This document shows positions 1-12,568 of a DNA stretch of 64,000 bases, one piece after another. Under the pieces are notes generated by a model that made no database searches, had not been told where the DNA came from, and worked only from the letters and a program-made list of their open reading frames with translations. Source of the DNA: Otis tarda (Eukaryota; Chordata; Aves; Otidiformes; Otididae). The position numbers and the translations under genes are program-made. Numbering within the stretch: the stretch's first letter is position 1; each line of letters begins with the position of its first letter. The stretch is taken from positions 23,115,001 to 23,179,000 of the forward strand of contig CM048552.1 in NCBI GenBank assembly GCA_026413225.1, read 5' to 3'.

Positions 1-2165
1 AGTATTTTAAACTCTGCCTTACACGAGAAGAAAGGTCAACATCACTAGAAAGTCCGATTTTGAACTCCTACAAACTGGGAACACGGCATACTATAATAAA
101 AGCAAAGAAAAACAAAGTCTCAGACAAGTCCTTTCAAAATAAAAGCAGGTACTGCAAGGGCTTTTTCAAGAGGTGAGGTAAAACATGCCCTTGCCCTTCC
201 TAAAGTCGGGAGGGAAGCCCATGATGCCGTGGCCAGACACGTGCACCTGTGAAACCGTGTGAGTTTGCCTCCCCAGGCAAGCGGCAAATGCTTCTGCTAC
301 AGGATGTAATTCCCAGTAAGCAGCATGCTCTCTGTTGATGTGAGCGTATAATCTATATCATTTTGATGAAGTTCTTGGTGAGATACTACAAAGACCGGTC
401 ACCTAAGCCTAATGTAATGCAGCTTGGGCATATGAGCCCCAGCAGTTCATGTCTGGTGGCAGATGCCACTCCAAACTGTCAATTCTACCCTTCCGCTGGA
501 GGTTGCCATCTCTGGAAGAGGATGACCGGCACACTTCAGCATAAGTTAGCGTAGCAGGCTGTGAACAGTAATGGTGGGGGGGGGAGTCGACTTTCATTTC
601 CTTCAGCCATCCTTGCTAAAGAAACATAGATGACAGCTGGAGCAGTAACTTCTTAAATCAATTCAGCGTGAAATTCCAGAGCATTTCTGTTCATGCCCTC
701 AGAAACGAGATGGCTTTAATCACCAGCTGGCTGAGTTACTGTAAGGAGATGGGCAAGGTGGCATGCTTGGTGTTCTCTCTCGTTATCTCTTTATACAGCA
801 GTGTCCGCAGGAGACAAAGTATTCATTAGCTCCTGCCACGGTTAGTCAACAAATGCTTCCTGCAGCTTGCAAGGATCTGGCTAGCTCTTTAATCTTTGCT
901 GGAAAGAAGGATGATTAAAAAACCACTCTATAAATATGCACGGTTCAAGCCTGTTTGTCATTGGCAGGTGAAGACCACAAGCCCAGACTAACTGTTAAGC
1001 AGCACAAGGCTAACACTGCCGCAGAATTTTGCATCTTTCCCGTGAAATACCTGGAACGGTTTTTCAGGCATTCAGATGGAGTTGCTGTACAATGTCAGAA
1101 TAATGTGTAACCCAACTGGATTCTGAAGCTCCGTCTCCGTGAAATACTTTTCAGCACTAGAGGTTCTGCCCAAGAAACAAGCTATCACATCCTCAAAGTG
1201 ATATACTTGCAATTTTTCTTCTCCAGAGGAGGTACAGTACACATATTTTCCCTGAAGTAACTTTCCCAAGTTTTGTTGACTTTAATTAACAGACCAATGA
1301 GGTAAAATATTTTTTTTTTCAAAATCCATTTTACTGCGAGACATGGGCATTTGCAATAGCCAGCAACTTGTGAAAGCTGTTGCTGTGAGATACAGAATTA
1401 CTGAGCTGAAGAATAATAATTTGCTATAGCCCTGGCTTTAATATTTTAGAGTGAAGGATCACCTGTGCTGACAGGGGCTACACTTCGCATGACTAGGAAA
1501 TAGGAACAGCTTCTCTGACATCCATTCATTTTTACAGGTTATAACACAAATGGTTTTATGAGCACTGGGATGAATGAAATTTGTTTTCTAAACCGATTTG
1601 TCCTCCTGTGCTTGACTGGCTCTTTTAACAGAATTGCATGAAAATAAAGAATATCCCCCAAAGAAATATCAGAGAACTCGAATTGAAAAACAGATGAGGG
1701 AGGCAGAAAGAGATCAGCACGGTCTTTCTACAGGATAAGCTTCACTGAGTTTGCATCTTGGTGGATGTCCATGAAGGAACGCTTCACGCATGGCTCTGAG
1801 ATGGCTCTGCGCCACTAGGCAGGGTGACCTGCCCACACAGAGCCTTCTCCTTTCCTTAGCCTGGACTGTGTAGTCCCAGCTCCTCTCTGCAGCTGACCCT
1901 CAGGAACTAAATGACTTGACTCATTTTCTTTGGTTTGGTGAGCTGGTGGCCGTGTGAGACAGCTAAGCTGGCTCGCTGTGCAGATGGGCGAGCTTCAGAG
2001 GCGACACCAGGGAGAACTGGGGCAGGACCACCTCTTTGGGCAGGAGGAGTCCACAGGAGAACGTGGCTGAGAGGGTGCCAGAACTAACATGGAGATCATC
2101 CAGCCTTCCTGACCAAGAAAAATGTCTAATAAAACATGTATGTGAGTACTTGAGGCAAATTTATA
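1..2165. other. No gene recognised
   Basis: I see no coding exon, RNA gene or transposon that I can name here. The stretch is mixed single-copy-looking sequence of moderate AT content with short poly-T runs, for example near 1310. All open frames are short and show no family resemblance. It is compatible with intron or intergenic DNA. Confidence 0.5.
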
Positions 2166-2921
2166 ATGCCATTTTTTAATCCCAACATCCAAATCGGGAA
2201 AACTGCAGTGCTTCAGCTAAGGCTGATCGTTCTGCTTTTGTTTTTCTCCCATCCTCGTCTTCCTGGTGCAGCCAAACAGGGGCAGGAGGACACAGCCGGC
2301 TCCGTGCAGCACAAAATGGCCTCACCAGCTCTCCCTCCCTCTCTCAGCACTGACAAACAAGTAGGCAACCTTAGGGACAGGAGCTCTCCAGACATCTTCC
2401 GGCAACATTTTCCTTTTAGACAGGCCAGTCCTAGGGCCAAAAAAACTCCTGGCAAATGTGGAACCAGTTGTCTGATGGATGCTGCTGAATCATCTGTCTG
2501 GGGACAACACGCTGCAAGAGCCTTACTCTGGGAATGGCTGGCAGCGGGGCGGCCCTACAAAAGCCCAGATCTGGGGAACAGCTGTAGGATCCAGTTCACT
2601 CGCAGCTTACGGTTTTGTTTTCAGCTTAAGCTGGATGGAAACCAAGTCATTTGTCAGCGAACTATAAACCACTGTCTCGCCACCTTTGCAGGCACGTGTT
2701 TTCACCAGTGGCCATGCTGTTCCTGTGCCTTCCTCCATGACGTTGCACGGGGCTTTTTAACTTACACAGGGCCAAATAAGCAACGGATTTCCCCTCTCTT
2801 TCCTCCTCTCCCCCTGGCTTTGCGGGAGCTAATGTGGGAGCACCGGCTCAAAAGCGAAACTAGGGGGGTAAGAGCTATAAGCTTCCCTTCCAGTTGGCAG
2901 TCACAAGGCAATTTTGGGTAA
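2166..2921 (+). other. Unrecognised 251-codon open reading frame
   Basis: An ATG-initiated frame runs 251 codons to a TAA in DNA of about average base composition. It is the longest frame in the window that is neither in a CR1 element nor in the CpG island. The base at -3 of the ATG is A and the base at +4 is C, a middling Kozak context. The predicted protein has a hydrophobic stretch at about residues 16-28 (leucine-rich, LIVLLLFF), then basic, serine- and proline-rich sequence and several cysteines near residues 175-190. I recognise no domain. I see no nearby promoter, poly-A signal or convincing splice context. It may be a chance frame, a long exon fragment, or a decayed coding remnant. 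Coding status is unsupported beyond its length. Confidence 0.15.
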
Positions 2922-4044
2922 CGCCATCCTTCTGCTGAAATTCCTCTCCCGCACTGGAAGGATCACATCAACACACCTTGCTGAGGGACTCTAAGACTAA
3001 ACTCAGTCATTGGCTTTTAAAATGTCCTTTTGTGATTTACAATTTGACTCAAAACTAATTTCTTTAATTATTTTTTTTTCAAATTTTTATAGGGATAGAA
3101 ACCTCCTGCCACCCAGACTTTTAATTTATCCACAGTTCCTCTAATTTTAAACAGGTATGACATTTTAAAAAGTAATTTAAAGAAAAGCAGTTATTGACAC
3201 ATTAAAACTTAATAGCTCTTTGCAAGACATTGCATTTCATAATCAAAACCTCTGTAGAATTTTCATTAAAAAATGAAATCGCTGATCCAACAAACCATAA
3301 CAGCCGCAAATTGGGTCTGGAAATAAATACTTATGCATAAAAAACTACTTATTAATATTTTGATGAGGCTGAGGTATGTATTTGAATGAAGAAAAGGCAC
3401 TCCACAATTAAAAAAAAAAAACCAAAACAACCCACATCACAACTAGAAGAACTTTTGACTTTCACGGGAGAACTCTCAAGTGGCTTAGAAAGTTATTGCA
3501 AAGGTGGTTATTAACGGCAAAGGTGACTTATCAAAATTAGAGAACTTGTTTCTTTTTGGCACTGAAGGAAAAAAAAAAAAAGAAAAAATAAGACTAGAAG
3601 AGGTCCACACTACACCCTGTATGGAAAAAACATACAAAACAAAAAAGCAACCCTACAGTTTTTTATACTCTTGAAACTGAGACCTTGACTGCAGCATACC
3701 TGTTAATAGGATGCCTGGAGACAAGAAAGCAAGAAACTTTTTCTCACCGTTGTCAGGATGAGCCTGTTTAAACACTAATTGTGAGAAGTCAAGCTTGGCT
3801 ACTTAGTGGGGTTTCTCCTCTCAGGACCCCTCTGGCCCAGCACAGGCTCCTTTGCGGGACAGCTACACCACATCCTCCTGTCCGCGTGAGACTGGCAAAA
3901 CATTGTGCCATGAGGAACCTGCAGCAATTCGTTTCGTTTCCTTCCTCTCCAAGAAGCCCAAGGCTATTATGCATGTCACCCTTCCCATGTGAATTAGTAG
4001 GTTCTGGATCAGAGAGATGGAGATAGCGCTGGAGATAGCGCCCT
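2922..4044. other. No gene recognised; AT-rich with poly-A runs
   Basis: AT-rich sequence with A-runs near 3410 and 3570 and no coding resemblance. A small tandem duplication of 12 bp (GGAGATAGCGC plus T or C) lies at 4019-4042, just before the CR1 relic that follows. Confidence 0.5.
4019..4042. repeat. 12-bp tandem duplication
   Basis: Two adjacent 12-bp copies (4019-4030 and 4031-4042) differ only at the last base. The repeat sits at the approximate left edge of the CR1 relic and may be replication slippage. Confidence 0.8.
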
Positions 4045-4276
4045 AGCAAATCAACAGCCACAGTCCAGAGGGAGGAGGTGACCCCAGCCTCCTCTATGGC
4101 CTCCCCCAGGGAAGTGCAGTGCCGTGGGGCACTGGGCAGCCATGTAAGGAGGCTGTGGGAGGAGCATAGTAGAGGGTGAACAGGAGATAAACAGGGTCTT
4201 CATGGTCTTCCAACGGCAAGAGCTCAAGCCACACAATGCAAGGAAGGAGGGATGTTGAGAGACTACATATAAGCAC

Positions 4277-4792
4277 ATGGTGGATGGAGACTCTGGAGCA
4301 ACTGGCAGCTTGGGACTTCTGGGGCAACACAGAGACTCCTTCTCTGCCCTCAAGTCTGAATGGACAGAATTGGTACTGTGCCACAATAGCCCAGGATGGG
4401 GAACAAACTCCATGAAGTGGGATTTCAAGGCCCACAAGGCCTGGACTGAGCATGAGCACCGGGAAGAGGAGCTTGGTGACGGCGGCTGGAGATTCCCTTC
4501 TGCAGGGGTCAGAGGCACCCATCTACTGACCAAAGATGCAGTCATGGGAGATGTTTTACTTGCAGGGTGCCAGATTTGGGATGATGCAGAAAGGCAACTG
4601 AAGTTCACCCATCACTCCAACTACCACCCCTTGCTGCTCATCCATGTAGGTATCAATGACATTCCCATGGGAGACCTGAAACACATGAAGAATCACTTCA
4701 GAGCTCTATGGGCAACGGTGGGATTCCAGGTGATACTCTCCTCAATCCTAGAGGCAAAAGCCCAGGTAGGAGTGGATAATTCCTGCAAATAA
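4277..4792 (+). pseudogene. CR1 ORF1 fragment, esterase-like domain
   Basis: A 171-codon frame that is the best-preserved part of this element's ORF1. The recognisable block covers about residues 105-160: a YHPLLLIHVGIND motif (the GxND block of SGNH hydrolases), then MGDLKHMKNHFRAL and a VILSSIL strand. In intact CR1 ORF1 this domain follows an N-terminal coiled coil and zinc-knuckle-like region and is thought to assist RNP formation or membrane association. Here the upstream catalytic GDSL block is degraded (MGDVLL at about residues 90-95 may be near its position), and the frame ends early after ILEAKAQ. The start codon is simply the first ATG of the open stretch and is not meaningful. Family assignment is from remembered motif patterns, not a search. 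Confidence 0.65.
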
Positions 4793-4880
4793 ATGTCTGG
4801 TCGCATGACTGGCATCCCAGGCAGCACCTTGGCTTTTATGACCAGGGGAATCCCTTGAGCAGTGAAGATCCACCTAAAAA

Positions 4881-5141
4881 ATGGAGCAATGGAGAATTGT
4901 TGCTCCTTGCCTGAAAGGGCCAGTGAAATGTGTGGAGCTCATTTATGGGATAGATGATAGCCTGGGTGAATGTTTGTGGGTTGGCATTAGAAGAGAGACC
5001 AATAAGGGTGGCATTGTGATGGGAGGTTATTGCAGACCACACAGTAAAGAAGTGGATGAGGTCTTCTGTAAACAATTCAGGGAAGTCTCCAGACCACAGA
5101 CCCTGGTTCTCATGGGAGACTTGAACCTCTCTGAAGGATGA
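4881..5141 (+). pseudogene. CR1 ORF2 fragment, endonuclease domain
   Basis: An 86-codon frame resembling the N-terminal apurinic-like endonuclease of CR1 ORF2, which nicks target DNA to prime reverse transcription. It carries ECLWVGIRRETNKGGIVMGG, then a decayed form of the CYRPP block (GYCRPH), EVDEVFCKQFREVSR, and LVLMGDLNLSEG, where the family normally has a GDFN motif. The Phe of GDFN is Leu here and the frame stops immediately after. No reverse-transcriptase sequence follows in this copy. It is a dead fragment. Confidence 0.7.
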
Positions 5142-5289
5142 GGGAAAGCAGATTTCTGAAGGGTGGCTGGGATGACTTCTAAACATAAATGCCAGATGAG
5201 CCACAAGGGATGACCCTCTCCTAGTGGCAGTGGTTCTTAAGGATGTTGTGTTAAGTCTTACTGAGATGAATTAGCACCCAGTAATACAT

Positions 5290-5326
5290 TTATATAATAT
5301 ATAATACATATACACACACACATATA
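5290..5326. repeat. TA/CA simple repeat
   Basis: An imperfect run of TATA and ACAC dinucleotides immediately after the CR1 relic fades out. Confidence 0.8.
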
Positions 5327-6988
5327 GTTAAAACCATAACACTACATTTCACATACACATTATATGCTTCTTGCCTTCAAATACATTCCATGTGTGTTCT
5401 AGAAATGTGGTTTAAATCATATGCACAGGCACACATAGAGAGCAAAAAATTCTTAAACTGAGTGTAAAATCCAAACACTTTCCTTATAAAAAAAAGCTGT
5501 CATCTTATCTTGCAATTATATCTTCCAAGGCCAACAAATCAGACCATGTCACGCAGCAGAAAGAAAGTGTCTATTCAATCTTCAGTCATCTAACTTCAGC
5601 TTGGAACACCATTAGCAAAACTATCCCCTCCTCAAGCCCTCAAAAACAGTCATTAGTGCAAGCATTGCTTCAAAATGAGAGAAGGTCACAAACAGCAAAC
5701 AAACTACATCTTCTGGAACATATTGAGCCCTTATTGCTAGAAAACACAGCTGCCAAGCATTACCTGAAGTAATTTTGCTGTGGAGCTCAAGTAGTTTAAA
5801 TTAGCTAAGTCCTCAAATACTTTCACACCCTCTAATCATGACACTGAGTACCAGAAGGTTCTCAGGGCTGGTAATCTACATAATTTCCCACTCGTAGTCA
5901 AGAAACACAGACCTTATTTGAAGTAGCTCTTGTTATTATTGGCATTTCTATAAAAGAATACCTTTTTGCCAACAGGCATAAGAAAACCCTAGCTAATGTT
6001 TTTGTACATTAAGCCAAATAACACATGTTCATTGGACAGCAACTGCCTCTATTTTGAGGTAGCTTCACAAACTGGAGTGACTTGCCTCTGGAGAGAGAGG
6101 CATGAACCAGATCCAAAACACACAACCATGTGCTGCCTCAGCACTTACCTGGTGGTAACTAATGCAGACCCTGTGAACGGAGCCTTGTAAAACAGCTGTT
6201 GAGGCAACGCACCCAGAGCAGCTGTGCCACGCTGCTAGAAACCAGCCACTGCACTATCTGCAGGCCTCTTACCTCCTGCTTTAAAGGGGTTCCTAAGAAA
6301 AGCAAGCATCTTCTTGGGAGGTTTAATTTCACTACAGTGGTGTTCAAGCTCGCATTAGAAACTTTGATGGTGCCACATGACAGCAAGAGATTGCAAGATC
6401 AGACAGATGACGCTGGGACAGATGAGGCCAGCTCCCACTCTGTTGTCTCACTCAAAATTTCAAATATTGGAATTCCATAGAGATTATTAAATAAACATCA
6501 GACTGAACTAAATTAGTACCATTATCTAAACCTCAGTCATAAAGCAAGTTACTGGATGTCAGTACTTCTCATCTCAAATAGGTTTTTGTACAGGGCAAGC
6601 CTATGTTGATGGTAACTTCAAAGGCTCTACATTGCTTTGGCAGAGAATGAAGATCCAGAGAAAATACCGAAACGTAGCCTTCCAAATTACTTCTCCAAAA
6701 TTAAAAGATTTATTAGCCTGACCATAATGAAGGAGACAAAGTATATCACACAGTGCAAGCATTTGGTCAGAAGAACATACCAAAACCGAATTAATGAGGG
6801 ATTTACCTGGGAGAGAAAGAAAAGACATAAGGAGCTCGTTCTCCCATTAAGCTAATAGGGAGAAGGCATATTTCAATATGGATCCGTTTTTCTCCTGTTA
6901 AGAGAGACTGTCAGTCAAAGTCAGTCCTTGACAAACACCACCACAAACTGAGAAAAGAATAAGCCTGTAGTTTCACTTGCACAATGGC

Positions 6989-7015
6989 TTGTTGTTGTTG
7001 TTGTTGTTGTTGTTG
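6989..7015. repeat. (TTG)9 microsatellite
   Basis: Nine perfect TTG units (27 bp). Confidence 0.95.
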
Positions 7016-10000
7016 AGTCTGAAGGTAGGCTCCAAGGAAAATGAAGACTTAAATGAAGTTTTATCCAAAATAGACAGACACCTTTGAGTGTAAGAGAGGC
7101 AAATTACAGCTAGGGCCCACGGGGAAACTCAGCTGCTTCCCCACAAAGGGAGCAATGCAGGTTTATGCAACGGAAGCAGATTTTATCAGCCCGCTTTGGA
7201 GGAGAGCATGGTTATCTCTTACACCACGTGCTGAGAGAATCCGCAGCAGAGCTTTAGGGCATTACTCCATGAAAGGGATCCTCTAAAGACAGTGCTGACT
7301 GGAGGCATTTCCAGTCCTTCCCCTTCTCCTACAGCAATTAGTTCCTACACCTCTCCACAGCTCTGCTAGAGCTGACCACTCCTTCCACGGAAGTGCTTTT
7401 TGCAGCATTTCACAGAGCTGGTTTAGAGCACAGAGCGCAAAGACAGCTTGACAGACATGGATGAGGCTGAAGATTCACAACAAAGTGCTGGCAGCACTCT
7501 CTGCTGACACCACTGCTGATGTGTCTTTGGCCCACCATCAGCTGTGCTGCCACATTGTGCTGCGTGGGAGCAACCCAACTCAGGAAAAGGCTGCCAAAAA
7601 CATCGAAGAAAAAAAGTAAGCAGGATCAATTATGTGAAAAACTATTAAAAGAGTACAAAGGAAGGGTGTGTCTCACATTCATCTACACATGGACACAGGC
7701 CAAAAATTTTGTCCCACAAAAGCACAGTTTGAGGTGGTGGTGAAATTCAGTGGGGACAGAGGAGAAACCACAGAAGCTGGAAATCCTCCCTCTGGTTTTG
7801 CTGATGAAGGATACAGAAGAGGGTCCAATTCCTCCTTCTGCAGTATCACCACTTAAGGGGCCTTCCAGTTCACAGTGCTTCATGAAGTTCTCCTCCATGT
7901 CCATATTCATACATGCTGGAAGAGCACTCTAATCTAAACTAGACTATGAGGAGACCAACAGATCCTTTTCTGCCATTGCCCTGACTTAATTCTCTGTTGA
8001 TAACTGCATTTGTTGTATCTTCAGGTTCTCCAGGAAGCATGAGTTGGATGTTGTGTGGATTAACTTCTCATAGCACTGAGTTTTGTTGTTAGGCCCAACA
8101 ACATGCTTGCTGTACTCCACCCACCAAGGTCTAAACTGAGCTGAGCTCAGTGATCATCTTCTCTGAAATAATCTGTTCTCCTAACACTCAGAGAGCAAAT
8201 TATGGCAACAAGCCATGACAAATCCTCTTGGATGCCATGACCACATAACAGAGCTAAGCATGCACATGACAATACAACTGTAGGTTCAGAGCACACACTT
8301 CCTTGACTGTGTTCTTACCCAACTACTTCAAGCACAGCCTAAGAGAAATGATTTGCTGTAAGGCAAGTTACAGGCACTAGTCACAACTTGTATCCTGACA
8401 CCATCTCCCAGCTCCAGCTTCACTAGCTGAAGAAGTGACTGCCCTCAGCCTAGTGTTTGTTCAGACCCCCGTGGAGGTTACCAACCTTCAAAGCTGACAG
8501 TAGAGCCATTTGGATGATGTTCCCTTGCACATTTCTGTCAAAAACAGCCAGGTGTGTGAAGACCTACTATTTAAACCATTCAAGCTGTCCCTGCTAATTC
8601 TGACCATGGGAACAGCTGACAAAAGTTGTGGTTGGAGGAGAAGCCATGATCTGCCCAACAGTTCTTGATGCCAGCACCAGTGGCTCAGAGGAGGAGAGAA
8701 CAATAATCAACCAAGGAGTGCTGGCAGCACACGTTGTGTTGTATCTTCAAGCAGTAATGGAAGGGAACGACTGCAAAAGCAATGAACTGAAGTACAGGAA
8801 AGCTACGAATTGCCTATGCCTTCAGACAGAGCCACTAAGGCACAACACCTTCTCTAGGGCTGCATGAGCGGGCTGTGGAAGAACTTAACCTTGTACCAGC
8901 TTCCTCAGGCAGACCATAAACAGATGGGTGGTTGTGGAACCTACCCTTTCTAGTGGAAGGGTTGCTGGGGGAAAAAAAAGGGTGGAGAATGCACAAGGTG
9001 TAGAAAAAAATAGAAGTTATTAATTGGACAAAGGAGTAGATCCTGAGTAGTCCTGTATACTAGTGGTCCTGTCACAAACGAGCCCCCTAAAAATCCCACA
9101 AATCCTCTTGCTTCTGGGTCAGTTCTGTTCTCCTTCCAAATACTTGTATTTCTTAAAGCAATGCACCTAGCTTCCTATAAGGGGAAGAACTGCTGGTGCC
9201 ACAAAACATAGGAGTAGTGGAGTGGTGAAGAAGTGGTTAAAAACAAAACAAGCATACATAATGAGAGAGAAAGTGTTCACTGCGCAGAGGCTGGAGAAGG
9301 TCATAAGGGACAGTGGCACGAAACCAAATAAATGATAAATGGATTTGACATCTGCATTCACTTCTCAGTAAAATCCCATGAAGACTTTTGCTGGCTTTTC
9401 TTACCATGTGTGCACAAATCCAAAACATACACGCTGAGCTGATTCCATCCACCACAGTGCTTTTAAGTGTCTGCTTTAGCTCAGGCCTGCGGCCTCATTT
9501 CTTCCTTCTTTTTTTTTTTTCACCTGCGAAAGAAACTTCTTTCTCACAAGCAAAACTCTTCCTGAAAAATAATTCTGTTTACCCAGAAATGCTTCCCATC
9601 CCTTCCTCTTAGTGAGCAGAAAGCAGTAAGTACTGTGAAGGGGCCAAACTGTGAAAAAATTTTTGGGGAAAGAGCACTGCAAACGCTTATGCTGGCTTCT
9701 CACATCACATTACGACAGTCAGTCTGCACAGCGTGCTGAGTAAGTGCAGGGCTACCCCGCTTCCTTACTCAGTGATTTCATTTTTTAAATGGATGTCTGT
9801 AATTATAAATGTATAAAGGGTTTGAAAAATAATCTTATCCTGGACAAATGGAAAACCTAAATCATCAACTTTGGCAAATGAGGGGGTCTGCTAAAAATAA
9901 CTGTGGTATTTCTGGTTTTGCAAAAGAACAGTATTTTCAAATAAGTTGGAGACTAGTGTATCTCTGTGGCCTCTTCCTGAGCTTGAAGACAGACAGCAAG

Positions 10001-12543
10001 AGCGTCCTGCTCCTTACAACGAAGAACAGCAGAATGAAATTAATGAGCACAGGCAATTTAACTGCTCCATGATGAGTTTACCAATGGCACTAATGAAAAA
10101 GGTAAGAATCATGGCAAGTACAGACTGCTGCTCTTCGGAGGAACCGCTGAGAAATGGAAGAGGAGGCGGCTGGCAAGACAGGAGGAATGGAAAAGGCTGA
10201 GGAGGAGACCAGAGCAGCAGAGACTTCCTCTTTTGAAGCCTCTGGGGAATACTAGAGGGACGGGGAACTTAAAGATCTTAAACTGTTAGGAGAGTATAGC
10301 AACAGAAGAAATAATATCTTTCCCCTCCGAGCACTTGGAATAAGAGTGAACAATAAAACTTTCAGGCATCTACTAGCAAGACAAAACACACAGTGAATAG
10401 ACAGCATTTATTCCTCCATCGCGGGCCAGGAATGAGGGCACAGGACTACTCCCCCAGAATGCCTGCCTCCCGGAAGTGCCAACGGGGTGTGACCCATCGG
10501 GGCGAAAATCCCTGGCTCTGCTACTTGTTGTCTCCTTGTTTTTTTCTTCACCCTGCAGTTTTGTCAAACTCAGAAATTGCAAAAAACTGGGAACTTTCAA
10601 AGTGGAACTCAGGAGCTTGAGAATAAACAGGGGAAAGGTTCAGTCTTTGTTACACAAAATTATAGTTTGGGCAATTTGTGAAAAATCATTAGCTCCAGAA
10701 GGGTGAGGAAAAAATGAAACCTTGCAGCATGACAGCTGAAGCATGACAGTTTGACTATTAATGCAACAGAAAAAAAAAACAGTTTTCCAAAAGTATTTGT
10801 TCCATGGGTGACACAAAGAGAAAGTGCAAGGACCAGTTTTGGTAAGTAATATTTGGTAGCTAAATATTAAAAAAAAAAAACAAATACCTAATTTTCTTAT
10901 TTGAGGAGACGAACAGCTGGTATGTTTTAAAGAAGATAAACATCCAGACTCTATCCTTGCTGTTTGCGAGTTGATCTTTTTTTAATAAGCTTTTTCAAGA
11001 CTGGCTGATGCCTTACTCAGCAGCAGTTTGCCGTAGAGGAAGCTGCGGCTAAGCATGAACTAATGAATTTTGAAGTTCCATGAAGTAGTAATAAAAATAT
11101 GCGGATCTATATACTTTTGTGAATTACTTATACATAGAAAGGATAGGAATTGTGATACAGCTGTTCAAAAAAAAAAGAAGGAAATAAGACCAAAAAAACA
11201 CTGCAAGATTTCACTTTAGGGCTGCTTTTTTTTTCCAGCAAAAATGTTTAACAACGCAAATAAAAAAAACTCCTGCTAACAAGCTGAGCTGTCACATCTT
11301 CTGCAGGACAGTATAAAATGGGCATTTTAAAACAGAAGACATTGTACACACAGGCTGTTTTACACATCAGCTGCAACTTCTCCTTTTGTAATTTATACTG
11401 TGGTTTGAAAATGCCAGGAGCTGAAGGGTTACACAAGCTTCTACTGCGAAACAGAATTTGGAAGGTACTTCCACATTTCTCTCTAAATTACGATGCAGCC
11501 AAGAGATCAAATATATTCTAATTAATGGACATTTTTAAAAGCCTTTTTTTCAATGAGATTGTTATACAGTGGCTTCCTTCTGTGATTAGCTTTATATTCT
11601 TGATTGAATATCTCAGCTTGTTTTTTCTAATGATCAAAACCATCCTTGCAAAGGTCCCCCATGCTCACGCACTAATCTTCAAGACATCAGTCTTCAGTGC
11701 CAATATCAAAGTTGTTAGCGTGAGCGGTTTCCATGCACCACATGACTGGTGGCTTTTTGAAGATGGCTGAATGAATCTTACTCATTCACCGTGTTCCCCT
11801 TGGAGGTTATACATGCCTCTGTTTACAGGTATGCTAGAATATGCTACATCCTTCCTTGTAATGTTTCCTCCAAGTAGCTATTCATCCAGAGAGACCACCT
11901 TGTGATGCACGTGGTCCCTTCCCAGGTCCTCCCTCACTCATGCCAGAAGCCCTGGTCTTGGACCTCTGTGCACCAAGAGCCAAGCAGCGGTCCCAGCCTG
12001 CCTTGTGGCCCTTGCTTTTTACATGGTCTCTCCTTTCTGCAGAAGGCTGTCACAGTTTGGTTCAAATCCACACTTTGGGGCTCCTGCTGGAAAGCATAGG
12101 GCCCAAATGAAGAATGTAATGCAACTAGTTGTGTCAGCAGCTGCTTCCTACCGCATGCTTGCCAGCAGATATAGGTGAGGAAGCCAAGAATGCGTGTGTA
12201 CAGAGGCACATATGTTACCGCTCTCTCCTTTCCATTGTCCTCCCTGGCCAGCTAGGTCAGAAGTCAGCAGCAGGGGTGCCAGCAGGGTTTGAATGGTGTA
12301 CAGCAGGATCAGGGGCTTGGGCCAAGGGATCTGCAAGAGGCAGCAGTTTCTGGCTCCCAGGGGGTTTCGAGGGGTCTCGCCTAGAGACAAGGCACGATGG
12401 CCTCCAACAGCACGCTGGCTCTTCAAGGGAGAGGATTTCTCAACTCTTGCGTTTACGGGCACAGCCTTTATGGGTCAGCCTCTCATTTGAGAAAGGAAAA
12501 TCTGGCATAGCCCTCTGAAGAGACTGCCAACCTACAGCTGCTA

Positions 12544-12568
12544 ATTTATGAATTACTAATTCATAAAT
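12544..12568. repeat. Perfect inverted repeat, 11-bp arms, 3-nt loop
   Basis: Arms ATTTATGAATT and AATTCATAAAT are separated by ACT. The arms are AT-rich, so the hairpin is weak. No function is evident. Confidence 0.9.

Larger units (their letters stand above)
4045..5260 (+). mobile_element. Decayed CR1 LINE, 5' portion (ORF1 esterase-like plus ORF2 endonuclease)
   Basis: Two pieces of a CR1 element lie in order on the plus strand. The first, open at 4277-4792, translates to a segment with LLLIHVGIND followed by FRALWATVGFQVILSSIL. This is the late part of the SGNH/GDSL-esterase-like domain that avian CR1 ORF1 proteins carry. The second, at 4881-5141, reads LWVGIRRETNKGG and then LVLMGDLNL, which match the endonuclease (EEP family) start of CR1 ORF2, where LVLMGDFN is the usual form. 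The segment between them is much shorter than in a full element, so an internal deletion near 4790-4880 is inferred. After 5141 the match fades through stops and frameshifts. The left boundary is approximate. The copy is not functional. Most avian CR1 copies keep only the 3' end, so this retained 5' region is unusual. Confidence 0.75.

Noticed and set aside
12059..12069. tRNA B-box-like GGTTCAAATCC
   Set aside because: Four of five T-stem pairs form, but no A box, anticodon stem or acceptor stem can be placed upstream.
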